Assembly: GCA_964017235.1 (NCBI GenBank)
Contig: OZ024940.1
Location: forward strand, 28,452,573 to 28,516,572
From: Sabellastarte sp. h YS-2021
Taxonomy: Eukaryota > Annelida > Polychaeta > Sabellida > Sabellidae
Direction of reading: 5' to 3'
DNA: 64,000 nucleotides
Shown here: piece after piece, positions 1-8,998 of the stretch
Position numbering within the stretch: the first letter of the stretch is position 1
Layout: every line of letters begins with the position of its first letter
The notes under the pieces: generated by a model
Database searches by the model: none
What the model was told of the DNA's origin: nothing
What the model saw: the letters and a program-made list of their open reading frames with translations, nothing else
Position numbers and translations under genes: made by a program

Positions 1-331
1 GATGTATCAGACTTTTGTGAACGCAAATTATATTTTTTCTTCTCCATATAACACAGATCAAAAGACTAAGATAAATAAAACATATAACTAAAAACAACAA
101 TCAGTGGTACACGGAGAAGAAAAAAAGAATAAATTAAAATGTCCTTGAGGTGTTATCCCTTCCAAGTGTGAGCTGTAAATGGAAGAAGGGTTCAAATTTT
201 TTGGCTAAAGAAGGCGTAGGGAGCCAATCAGAAGCCAGTTTACAACCAGCATGGTCATACATACTAAATGCCAGTTTAAGGTACCCTCTCAGGAATGATC
301 TACCTGACACCAAGGTGTCATCCCGCAAATA
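1..331 (-). mobile_element. DIRS-type 5' end fragment, unit A
   Basis: On the minus strand, bases 47 to 1 encode the first residues of the DIRS ORF1 (MEKKKYNLRSQ), and 48-331 is the leader and terminal region upstream of that ATG. The same block lies next to a longer DIRS copy at 26,426-27,000, which identifies it. The fragment ends where PLE-A 3' sequence begins near 332. Small ORFs on both strands across 134-332 are recurrent but look like chance reading of the terminal region. Confidence 0.75.
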
Positions 332-838
332 AACAAAATTACATCAAAATGACGTTTTAACAAAGCAAAACACGTTATTATTACTTAAAACACATATTCA
401 ATCATATTTACTCATATTTTTTTTTTACTAATTAAAATTTTTAATTTTTTTGCAATTTTTCACTATGACGTCACAAAATCGAAAATTTTAAAATTTTAAA
501 ATTTGTTTTAAAAAATCACTATAATGTCAAAAAAATCCAAAATTTCTTAAATTCGCACAATTTTAACAATGACAATAAAAATCAATATCCTCAACAAAAG
601 AATTCAAATTAAACAAATTGTAAGAGAGATAACATTTATACTACAATTCCATTGTCCCTGTTCATACCCAGTGGGTACACACAGCCAAATTTCATAATGA
701 GTTGAAGTGAATAGCTACCTCTCTATGTCTATTCTTGTTCTTGGCATCTCTCAAGTGGTCTCTTATCCTATCTCCTAACCTCCTTTCTGTTTCCCCGATA
801 TAAATCTCTCCACATCTAATACATTCAATGCAATAAAT

Positions 839-1052
839 ATCCATATAAAATAGTAAACAAAGTAAAAACAAAGAGCGTATAAAATAAATAAATTTATTTA
901 AGCTTTTTACAAGCTGTTTCTGATGAAGGAGTGAGGCTCCGAAAGCTTAAATAAATTTATTTATTTTATACGCTCTTTGTTTTTACTATGTTTACTATTT
1001 TATATGGATATTTAAAAAGAGCCAAGCGGCATAACTTTATAAACTTGGAATA
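839..1052. mobile_element. 214-bp PLE-A foldback insertion with 14-bp TSD
   Basis: Two inverted copies of the PLE-A terminus (CCATATAAAATAGTAAAC... and its complement) face each other around a hammerhead-like core. The insertion interrupts the PLE-A endonuclease and is flanked by TCAATGCAATAAAT at 825-838 and 1,053-1,066. Uninterrupted PLE-A copies (for example near 40,800) have that 14-mer once. It has no coding capacity, so it is either an extreme truncation of PLE-A or a non-autonomous derivative. Confidence 0.85.
920..944 (+). ncRNA. Hammerhead-ribozyme-like core (PLE-A type)
   Basis: CTGATGA, then an unpaired A, hairpin GGAG-TGAGG-CTCC, then GAAA: the conserved strands and stem II of a hammerhead. 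Downstream AGC at 943-945 can pair with GCT near 990, closing an AT-rich stem III. Stem I is not obvious, so activity is unproven. Hammerheads are known from PLE terminal repeats. Confidence 0.65.
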
Positions 1053-1631
1053 TCAATGCAATAAATGACATCTTTGGTGATACAAGAAAAACTACCTGAC
1101 GGAGTAAATTTACCTCTAGGGCCCTCAACTGTGTGTACCTCATTGAAAACAAAGGGACATGTAAGACAACGTTTTCTACCAAATGGCAAAGTTATGCCAG
1201 ACACATCTTTTGAACTGAATCTAGAGTGGACCAGCATGTCTCTTATGTTCCTGTCCCGGTATGAAATCAGAGGTTTTTGTTGAAACAAATAGCCCACTTC
1301 CTCGTCAAGATTTAGCATGTGAAAATTCTTCTCCACAATATCTGTTATTACCTTACTGTGAGAGTTGTATGTAAGGGTAAGTATAACCCTATTCATTTCT
1401 TCAGCAGGTTCTTTTTGTTTCAAAGCATCAGCTCTACTGATATTAGAAACTCTATCTATGGCCTTAGAAACAATATCCTGGGGATAATCTCTCGCTAGAA
1501 AGAAATGTTCCATTTCCTTCTCTTTTGCCTTCAAATCCTGCCTAGGAGCTTTAAACGGAGAAATTGTGAAAATGGAATAGCATTTTTGCATGACTTTGGG
1601 TGGGAGGAACCATATTTAAGGTAAGCATTTA

Positions 1632-1875
1632 TAAGCACTCTTGTTTAGACAGCCTCCCTTCGCAAATTTCTTTTTGTTCATCTGATAAAAATTTTAAATC
1701 TTCAACTTAAGCCAGGTCCAAATAATCAACTAAGCTGTGATCCATAGCTTCTTTTGACATTAATTGTTTATAAAAATTCCGGACATGTTTTAAAATTTCC
1801 TTCTGCTTATTAACTAAAATTCCATCCACTAGCAATTTATCTAAAGTACGTTTTTCTGCTCTTTTTTGTTTCTTT
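1632..1875 (-). pseudogene. L1-like LINE ORF2 fragment (endonuclease-RT linker), unit A
   Basis: The reverse complement reads RAEKRTLDKLLVDGILVN, then KQKEILKHVRNFYKQL and, after one in-frame stop, EDLKFLSDEQKEICEGRLS. This is the region just upstream of the RT fingers in L1/Tx1-type ORF2 proteins. The fragment has no start, RT core or ends. Bases 1,876-2,030 after it are AT-rich and unassigned, and 2,031-2,085 is a short PLE-A endonuclease scrap. Confidence 0.65.
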
Positions 1876-2143
1876 ATTTAAGAAAAATCTTCACAATATA
1901 TTCAAAATTCAAATAATTATTTGAAACTATCAAAATATATCGCTCCTCACTTCAATATCGTGCTGAAGCTGCTCTCAGATACTTTTCATTTTCGTGTAAT
2001 TTATTTTCCGATATGTACAGTGTAATATGTAATGCCAGACACTTCTTTTGAACTGAATCTAGAGTGGACCAGCATGTCTCTTATGTTAAATAATAAACAA
2101 AGTAAAAACAAAGAGCATATCAAATAAATAGATTTATTTGAGC

Positions 2144-2168
2144 TTTCGGAGCTTCACTCCTTCATCAG
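2144..2168 (-). ncRNA. Hammerhead-ribozyme-like core, left arm of foldback
   Basis: On the minus strand: CTGATGA-A-GGAG-TGAAG-CTCC-GAAA. Following bases can form stem III (AGC...GCT) enclosing TCAAATAAAT paired with ATTTATTTGA. Confidence 0.65.
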
Positions 2169-2229
2169 AAATAGCTTACAATTGTTTAAATTTAAATTGC
2201 TTTCAAATTTAAACAATTGTAAGCTATTT

Positions 2230-2254
2230 CTGATGAAGGAGTGAAGCTCCGAAA
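2230..2254 (+). ncRNA. Hammerhead-ribozyme-like core, right arm of foldback
   Basis: Plus-strand twin of the minus-strand core at 2,144-2,168. The stem III region here is degraded (CAAATCCATTTTTTATTTTA), so pairing is weaker. Confidence 0.6.
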
Positions 2255-2303
2255 GCTCAAATCCATTTTTTATTTTATATGCTCTTTGTTTATTATTTCA
2301 CAA

Positions 2304-2888
2304 AGAATAAATGAGACAAACTTTCTTCATGCTGTTGACATAAGATACATTTTGGGCTTTCGACAATTTTTCTAAAGAAATATAAATATTGGTTCACTTG
2401 GTAAGATATGATGAACCATTCTATAAGTTACATCTCTGCTTTCCGGAGAAAGCAAAGGATGGTTCATGTTTCGGAAAGATTTTGAAAAATCAATCTTTGG
2501 GAAGATATTTAAGATTCTTGGTGGTTTAACTTTCTCTTGTAAACAGAGAGAATTGAGCCCTTTTTAAAAGTCATTGACTGAAAGTCAAAGGATTTGTCAA
2601 GTTTAGATAAATCTTAAAAGCAGCTAGAGCATTAGCATAGAACACAGGCTTTTCAATTGAATCAAGACCACATCTTGAGATAAATATTCTCTCAGATCAA
2701 GCTTAAGCCAGTACATGGCAAAATTTTTCCATTTACAATGGCTACCATATAAAAGGTAGGTGAATAAAAATATTTTAGCTTTCATTAGATATAAGTAAGG
2801 GAAATACCACCACCAGCATAGCTGTTGTATAGCATTTCACATTTGAGACACTGTCTTGTTATTCCACAAAAAGTGAATTTGAATTGGT
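2304..2888 (-). pseudogene. L1-like LINE ORF2 C-terminal fragment, unit A
   Basis: From 2,888 downward the minus strand gives FLWNNKTVSQ, a degenerate stretch, then LDLREYLSQD, EKPVFYANALAAFK, SPESRDVTYRMVHHIL and finally CILCQQHEESLSHLFF. Together these are the domain after the RT plus the CxxC...HLF zinc-like motif that ends L1-type ORF2 proteins. At least two frameshifts and stops break it. PLE-B starts at ~2,889. Confidence 0.7.
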
Positions 2889-2907
2889 ATTTGAATTGGT
2901 TTGTGTT

Positions 2908-2932
2908 CTGAGGAAGGAGTGAGGCTCCGAAA
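2908..2932 (+). ncRNA. Hammerhead-ribozyme-like core (PLE-B type)
   Basis: CTGAGGA-A-GGAG-TGAGG-CTCC-GAAA. Position 7 is G instead of the U of PLE-A, which the CUGANGA consensus allows. ATGT after GAA can pair with ACAT near 2,970 as stem III. The A of GAAATG is the start of the first long PLE-B reading frame. Confidence 0.6.
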
Positions 2933-5691
2933 TGTCAAATAATTTATATTATTGCTCTTTTATCATAACATTTCTTTTCTTTGCTGTGTTTGAAGAAACA
3001 AAGAGCGAAGCAGCACATTTAAAAAGTTTATCAAGGTTTTGTTTCAAAGCTCCCAAAATGAGAAACTTGAAATCACAATTCCACAGTCGTCTGTGCACTT
3101 TCTTATCAAATTTCGGTACAAATGTGCAGTCGGAAGCTAGGGGAAAAGGTTTGGCCACTTTTAACAAAACAACGTTTGCGTCTCAGAGAAGGTTTCTTAC
3201 AACGTGTTTGCAAAGAAAAGTTATCCCAAATGGATTTTCACTTAAGTTCAACAGTTCATCGAGTAAAGGTATTCTTCAAAGCTGTTCCTTTAACCTGATG
3301 AGAAATGCACTGAAAGATGTAACATGGAAAATTCAGGAACATTCAAAGAATCTTAAGGCAAGTACTCAAAATCTTCAGGTTTGGTGTACCCATTCCAAGT
3401 TTGCCCAGATTTCACATTTTATTCATACATGCAACTATGAACTTTATTTTAAACTGGACGAAATCAAATGTAATAAGTTGAAAGATCTTTTGCCCAAATT
3501 GGATGAAAAGGATTAGAATTCTATCCGATTTGGATAATTCAGAACGTTCACTTCTTAGAAAAGGTCTAGGATTTGTTCTAGTTCACAAACAACCAGATCC
3601 AGTTCGAAGTCTTGAAGACCTCCATAGATTCCACCATAAGGTGAGACTTCATGCTTTTTTCAATAACCTGGATCAGACTATTAACGAAAGAAACCATGCA
3701 AGTGATTTACCTGATGATGAAGTCATGAGCTTCAAGAGACAATCTAGGTCATCATTTACACCTAAAGAAGGTCAGTTTGACGCAGTTGATAGATTCATGT
3801 CAAAATGTTGTGATGATTTTTCTCAATCTAATTTTAAACCACCAAAAAGATCAAATTTGAAAGCAGATGAAGAAGAGGCCCTTCAAAAACTCAGAAAGAG
3901 AGAAGACATTGTTATCAAACCTGCTGATAAAGGGGGAGCTGTAGTTGTGTGGAGAAAGGATCTCTATTGTAACGAAGCCAAGAAGCAATTATCATGTGAA
4001 CAATTTTATACAAAACTTGATTGTGCCATCACTAACCAAATAAGTAAAACAGTAGAAAAAGAACTCAAATCAATCATCTCTAAAGGTGAATTGCCAAAAA
4101 CAGCATTGAACTTAGTGGTAGACAATCCTAAATGGAGTAATTTAATTACATGTTGCCCAAGATTCAGAAACTTGGAAACCCTGGTAGACCTGTTGTGTCC
4201 TCTTGTTCTTGCCCGACAACTTTGATATCCAAGTACCTTAGTGAGTTTTTGAAACCAATAGTTACCAAACTTACCATCTTGTGTGAAAGACACTAATCAT
4301 GCCTTGAAGATGATGGAAAACTTCCGATTTCAAGAAGAAAATGCTCTTCTTTTCACCATGGATATAAAGGGACTTTACACTAATATACCCAATGACTATG
4401 GTCTTAACACAATGAAATATTTCCTAGAAAAACGTGAAATTCAGAATCCACCCACCCACACGTTATTAAGACTTGCAGAACTTGTGTTGACACAAAATTG
4501 TTTCAGTTTTGATGATGCTTTCTATTCGCAAACAGGTGGGACAATGATTGGGACTCCATTTGGACCTGAATATTCAAATTTGGCTGTTGGAAAATTTGAA
4601 TTACACGTTGCTGATAGGTTCAATGGTGCTATGCCAGAATTTTCTCACAGATATATTGATGATGTAGTTGGTCCAACCTCCATCTTGAGAGTAGATTAAT
4701 TTATTGATTATGTGTGCAATTTCCATCCAGCTTTTCACTTTACTTTTGTTGTATCTGAGACAGAAATAGAATTTTTGGATATAAAAATTTCAGTTTCCAG
4801 AAAAAATTGTCCACCTCAGTACATTACAAGGCTACTGACAGTCATTCATATTTAAGATATGGTTCTTGCCACCCAAAGGCTTGTAAAAATGCTATACCAT
4901 ACTCTCAGTTTTTAAGATTGAGAAGACTGTGTTCAGAAGAAAACGATTTTGTGTCAAAAGTGAATGAAATGGAAAATTTCTTTCTTGTGAGGGATTATCC
5001 CCAAAAAGGAATTGATAAAACAAAAACATAAGTAATTGGAATCAATCGAGCTCAAGTTCTTCAAAAAAGACCAAAAGGGGTGAACACTACCTTCAATTCA
5101 CACAGCCAAATGATAAAAAACATCATAGAAAGAAATTTTCACATTTTGCAATTGGATGATGAAGTAGGCTACCTTTTCCAAGAGAAACCTTTAGTTTCAT
5201 ATCGTAGAGACCGAAATGTGAAAGATATGCTTGTACACGCAAACATTGGTGTAAATTCTAAAGTCGGCAAAACTCGTAAATGTGTCCGGACAAGATGTTT
5301 TACCTGTCCTCATGTTTTTGATGATGTCCACCAAGTCAGAGGGCCAAAGGGTGTATACTCTCCAAAGGACAACATTAGTTGTATCAGCAAAGATATAATA
5401 TACTGTATCGAATGTTTGAAATGTGGTAGTCTTTACATAGGGGAAACTGAAAGAAGACTAGGGGACAGAATTCGAGAACATTTAAGAGATATAAAGACTA
5501 AGCAACCCCAGAAACAGGTATCTGTGCATTTTAACTCACAAGGGCATAGTTTGAATGACCTAAAAGTTCAAGTTTTATATCAAAATTTTAGGGACAAGTT
5601 TTCCAGAAAGGCAAAAGAAAGCTTTTTGATTCAAAAATTAGGCACTGTGTTTCCGGATGGGATGAATATAGATGGGGGAATGGAAACTTAA
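2932..5691 (+). pseudogene. PLE-B reverse transcriptase / GIY-YIG endonuclease, unit A
   Basis: Five consecutive reading frames cover a Penelope-type RT. 2,932-3,516: N-terminal domain (RFLTTCLQRKVIPNGFSL). 3,503-4,225: RT fingers (DIVIKPADKGGAVVV). 4,283-4,699: palm (MDIKGLYTNIPN, GGTMIGTPFGP, catalytic RYIDDVV). 4,807-5,031: RT C-terminus/thumb. 5,032-5,691: Cys cluster (CVRTRCFTCPH) and GIY-YIG nuclease with YCI...LYIGETERRLGDRIREH and the later Glu of KESFL. Breaks are frameshifts near 3,510 and 4,140, TAA at 4,697, a frameshift near 4,800 and TAA at 5,029. In an intact element the RT primes on nicked DNA. This copy cannot make the full protein. Confidence 0.9.
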
Positions 5692-5822
5692 AGTTTCTTA
5701 TTATATTTACTTACCTTTTCTTTACATTTTCTTTCATATGGATATTACATATTCACTCTGTAATCTTTGCATCCTTTGTATTTTGTATTTACATAAGATT
5801 TCTTCCATTTGGAACGCTAAAT

Positions 5823-6396
5823 TGTGTCTCTTGAAAGCCAGAGTCATGGGCAGACTTGTTGGATTTTTCAACATGTAACCGGTTAAACGAACGCCCACTT
5901 GGGCCCGAACCGTCACTGTCAGAATCATGCATAATTTGCCCACAGTCTATGTCACTGTCTGATACTGAAGAATCTGAATCTTGGTGAGACATGGTTTGTT
6001 TTTGCCCCAACAAGTTCGTTACAAATTCGTTATCATCCGACATATGCAATTCAAACTGTACGTGAGATGTATCAGACTTTTGTGAACGCAAATTATATTT
6101 TTTCTTCTCCATATAACACAGATCGAAAGACTAAGATAAATAAAACATATAACTAAAAACAACAATCAGTGGTACACGGAGAAGAAAAAAAGAATAAATT
6201 AAAATGTCCTTGAGGTGTTATCCCTTCCAAGTGTGAGCTGTAAATGGAAGAAGGGTTCAAATTTTTTGGCTAAAGAAGGCGTAGGGAGCCAATCAGAAGC
6301 CAGTTTACAACCAGCATGGTCATACATACTAAATGCCAGTTTAAGGTACCCTCTCAGGAATGATCTACCTGACACCAAGGTGTCATCCCGCAAATA
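5823..6396 (-). mobile_element. DIRS-type 5' fragment with ORF1 start, unit B
   Basis: Minus-strand ORF1 runs from ATG at 6,112 down to the junction at 5,823 (about 97 DIRS codons), rich in Ser and Asp (QDSDSSVSDSDIDC). It then reads ~10 codons into PLE-B 3' UTR before a stop near 5,789. That fusion is created by the array breakpoint. 6,113-6,396 is the DIRS terminal/leader region. Confidence 0.8.
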
Positions 6397-6904
6397 AACA
6401 AAATTACATCAAAATGACGTTTTAACAAAGCAAAACACGTTATTATTACTTAAAACACATATTCAATCATATTTACTCATATTTTTTTTTTTACTAATTA
6501 AAATTTTTAATTTTTTTGCAATTTTTCACTATGACGTCACAAAATCGAAAATTTTAAAATTTTAAAATTTGTTTTAAAAAATCACTATAATGTCAAAAAA
6601 ATCCAAAATTTCTTAAATTCGCACAATTTTAACAATGACAATAAAAATCAATATCCTCAACAAAAGAATTCAAATTAAACAAATTGTAAGAGAGATAACA
6701 TTTATACTACAATTCCATTGTCCCTGTTCATACCCAGTGGGTACACACAGCCAAATTTCATAATGAGTTGAAGTGAATAGCTACCTCTCTATGTCTATTC
6801 TTGTTCTTGGCATCTCTCAAGTGGTCTCTTATCCTATCTCCTAACCTCCTTTCTGTTTCCCCGATATAAATCTCTCCACATCTAATACATTCAATGCAAT
6901 AAAT

Positions 6905-7118
6905 ATCCATATAAAATAGTAAACAAAGTAAAAACAAAGAGCGTATAAAATAAATAAATTTATTTAAGCTTTTTACAAGCTGTTTCTGATGAAGGAGTGA
7001 GGCTCCGAAAGCTTAAATAAATTTATTTATTTTATACGCTCTTTGTTTTTACTATGTTTACTATTTTATATGGATATTTAAAAAGAGCCAAGCGGCATAA
7101 CTTTATAAACTTGGAATA
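6905..7118. mobile_element. 214-bp PLE-A foldback insertion, unit B
   Basis: Second copy of the insertion described at 839-1,052, with the same 14-bp flanking repeat. The insertion therefore pre-dates the array. Confidence 0.85.
6986..7010 (+). ncRNA. Hammerhead-ribozyme-like core (PLE-A type)
   Basis: Identical to the core at 920-944, including the GGAG/CTCC stem II and the AGC...GCT stem III option. Confidence 0.65.
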
Positions 7119-7697
7119 TCAATGCAATAAATGACATCTTTGGTGATACAAGAAAAACTACCTGACGGAGTAAATTTACCTCTAGGGCCCTCAACTGTGT
7201 GTACCTCATTGAAAACAAAGGGACATGTAAGACAACGTTTTCTACCAAATGGCAAAGTTATGCCAGACACATCTTTTGAACTGAATCTAGAGTGGACCAG
7301 CATGTCTCTTATGTTCCTGTCCCGGTATGAAATCAGAGGTTTTTGTTGAAACAAATAGCCCACTTCCTCGTCAAGATTTAGCATGTGAAAATTCTTCTCC
7401 ACAATATCTGTTATTACCTTACTGTGAGAGTTGTATGTAAGGGTAAGTATAACCCTATTCATTTCTTCAGCAGGTTCTTTTTGTTTCAAAGCATCAGCTC
7501 TACTGATATTAGAAACTCTATCTATGGCCTTAGAAACAATATCCTGGGGATAATCTCTCGCTAGAAAGAAATGTTCCATTTCCTTCTCTTTTGCCTTCAA
7601 ATCCTGCCTAGGAGCTTTAAACGGAGAAATTGTGAAAATGGAATAGCATTTTTGCATGACTTTGGGTGGGAGGAACCATATTTAAGGTAAGCATTTA

Positions 7698-7941
7698 TAA
7701 GCACTCTTGTTTAGACAGCCTCCCTTCGCAAATTTCTTTTTGTTCATCTGATAAAAATTTTAAATCTTCAACTTAAGCCAGGTCCAAATAATCAACTAAG
7801 CTGTGATCCATAGCTTCTTTTGACATTAATTGTTTATAAAAATTCCGGACATGTTTTAAAATTTCCTTCTGCTTATTAACTAAAATTCCATCCACTAGCA
7901 ATTTATCTAAAGTACGTTTTTCTGCTCTTTTTTGTTTCTTT
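7698..7941 (-). pseudogene. L1-like LINE linker fragment, unit B
   Basis: Copy of 1,632-1,875 with the same in-frame stop between YLDLA and VEDLKF. Confidence 0.65.
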
Positions 7942-8209
7942 ATTTAAGAAAAATCTTCACAATATATTCAAAATTCAAATAATTATTTGAAACTATCAAA
8001 ATATATCGCTCCTCACTTCAATATCGTGCTGAAGCTGCTCTCAGATATTTTTCATTTTCGTATAATTTATTTTCCGATATGTACAGTGTAATATGTAATG
8101 CCAGACACTTCTTTTGAACTGAATCTAGAGTGGACCAGCATGTCTCTTATGTTAAATAATAAACAAAGTAAAAACAAAGAGCATATCAAATAAATAGATT
8201 TATTTGAGC

Positions 8210-8234
8210 TTTCGGAGCTTCACTCCTTCATCAG
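8210..8234 (-). ncRNA. Hammerhead-ribozyme-like core
   Basis: Minus-strand core identical to 2,144-2,168. Confidence 0.65.
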
Positions 8235-8295
8235 AAATAGCTTACAATTGTTTAAATTTAAATTGCTTTCAAATTTAAACAATTGTAAGCTATTT

Positions 8296-8320
8296 CTGAT
8301 GAAGGAGTGAAGCTCCGAAA
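8296..8320 (+). ncRNA. Hammerhead-ribozyme-like core
   Basis: Plus-strand core identical to 2,230-2,254. Confidence 0.6.
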
Positions 8321-8369
8321 GCTCAAATCCATTTTTTATTTTATATGCTCTTTGTTTATTATTTCACAA

Positions 8370-8954
8370 AGAATAAATGAGACAAACTTTCTTCATGCTG
8401 TTGACATAAGATACATTTTGGGCTTTCGACAATTTTTCTAAAGAAATATAAATATTGGTTCACTTGGTAAGATATGATGAACCATTCTATAAGTTACATC
8501 TCTGCTTTCCGGAGAAAGCAAAGGATGGTTCATGTTTCGGAAAGATTTTGAAAAATCAATCTTTGGGAAGATATTTAAGATTCTTGGTGGTTTAACTTTC
8601 TCTTGTAAACAGAGAGAATTGAGCCCTTTTTAAAAGTCATTGACTGAAAGTCAAAGGATTTGTCAAGTTTAGATAAATCTTAAAAGCAGCTAGAGCATTA
8701 GCATAGAACACAGGCTTTTCAATTGAATCAAGACCACATCTTGAGATAAATATTCTCTCAGATCAAGCTTAAGCCAGTACATGGCAAAATTTTTCCATTT
8801 ACAATGGCTACCATATAAAAGGTAGGTGAATAAAAATATTTTAGCTTTCATTAGATATAAGTAAGGGAAATACCACCACCAGCATAGCTGTTGTATAGCA
8901 TTTCACATTTGAGACACTGTCTTGTTATTCCACAAAAAGTGAATTTGAATTGGT
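8370..8954 (-). pseudogene. L1-like LINE ORF2 C-terminal fragment, unit B
   Basis: Copy of 2,304-2,888, with the CILCQQ...HLF motif at its 3' end near 8,370-8,420 and the same frameshifts. Confidence 0.7.
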
Positions 8955-8973
8955 ATTTGAATTGGTTTGTGTT

Positions 8974-8998
8974 CTGAGGAAGGAGTGAGGCTCCGAAA
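8974..8998 (+). ncRNA. Hammerhead-ribozyme-like core (PLE-B type)
   Basis: CTGAGGA core, identical to 2,908-2,932 and 6,066 bp downstream of it in direct orientation. Confidence 0.6.

Larger units (their letters stand above)
332..1631 (-). pseudogene. PLE-A 3' half (linker and GIY-YIG endonuclease), unit A
   Basis: Minus-strand remnant of a Penelope-like element: the C-terminal part of the RT ORF and its 3' UTR. Translating from about 1,631 downward gives the linker (QDLKAKEKEMEHFFLARDYP), the PLE signature around KPLISY and RNIRDMLVHS, a Cys cluster (RKRCLTCPF), and the start of the GIY-YIG domain (DVIYCI). The domain is split by a foldback insertion at 839-1,052 and resumes toward 660. Lesions are a ~14-nt deletion near 1,548 (residues KRLCSD region lost) and a missing ~90-120 bp near 703. 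Bases 332-660 are AT-rich 3' UTR. The 5' part is absent: at 1,631 the sequence switches to LINE. Confidence 0.85.
2086..2303. repeat. Foldback of two PLE-A termini
   Basis: Arms of roughly 100 bp are inverted about ~2,202: TAATAAACAAAGTAAAAACA on the left, and its complement ending at ~2,299. Each arm contains a hammerhead-like core, so the cores lie on opposite strands. It sits between a 55-bp PLE-A scrap and LINE sequence. I could not identify a target-site duplication. Confidence 0.85.
1..5822. repeat. Tandem array unit A (partial)
   Basis: The sequence from base 1 recurs from 6,066 and again from 12,132 with near-identity, so the window opens inside an array. Judged by the array breakpoint at 5,822/5,823, this unit lacks its first ~245 bases. 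It holds DIRS 5' end, PLE-A (minus), LINE pieces, two foldbacks and PLE-B (plus). Differences from the other units are few: a T-run length near 417, AAAG against GAAG near 65, C against T near 1,981, AAC against GAC near 3,971. The number of units upstream cannot be seen. Confidence 0.95.
2889..5822 (+). mobile_element. PLE-B Penelope-like element, unit A
   Basis: Extent runs from the PLE-B terminal motif (TATTTGAATTGGTTTGTG) through a hammerhead-like core, the broken RT-GIY-YIG gene and ~130 bp of 3' UTR. At 5,822 it is cut by the array junction; in unit C the same UTR continues past 17,946 into a second hammerhead and the start of another PLE-B. The family's natural arrangement here was therefore head-to-tail. 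Confidence 0.85.
6397..7697 (-). pseudogene. PLE-A 3' half, unit B
   Basis: Same content and lesions as at 332-1,631: AT-rich 3' UTR to ~6,725, endonuclease C-part to 6,890, foldback at 6,905-7,118, then nuclease start, Cys cluster and linker up to ~7,697. The longest open stretch on the minus strand is 7,103-7,657. Confidence 0.85.
8152..8369. repeat. Foldback of two PLE-A termini, unit B
   Basis: Copy of 2,086-2,303 with ~100-bp arms and opposed hammerhead-like cores. Confidence 0.85.

Noticed and set aside
134-332. Overlapping ~60-codon ORFs on both strands, repeated in every unit and at 26,802
   Set aside because: They lie in the DIRS leader, show no motif, and recur only because the DNA is duplicated.
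825-1066. CRISPR-like repeat-spacer pattern from the inverted motifs
   Set aside because: Only two inverted copies with no regular spacers; the pattern is a foldback insertion in a eukaryotic transposon.
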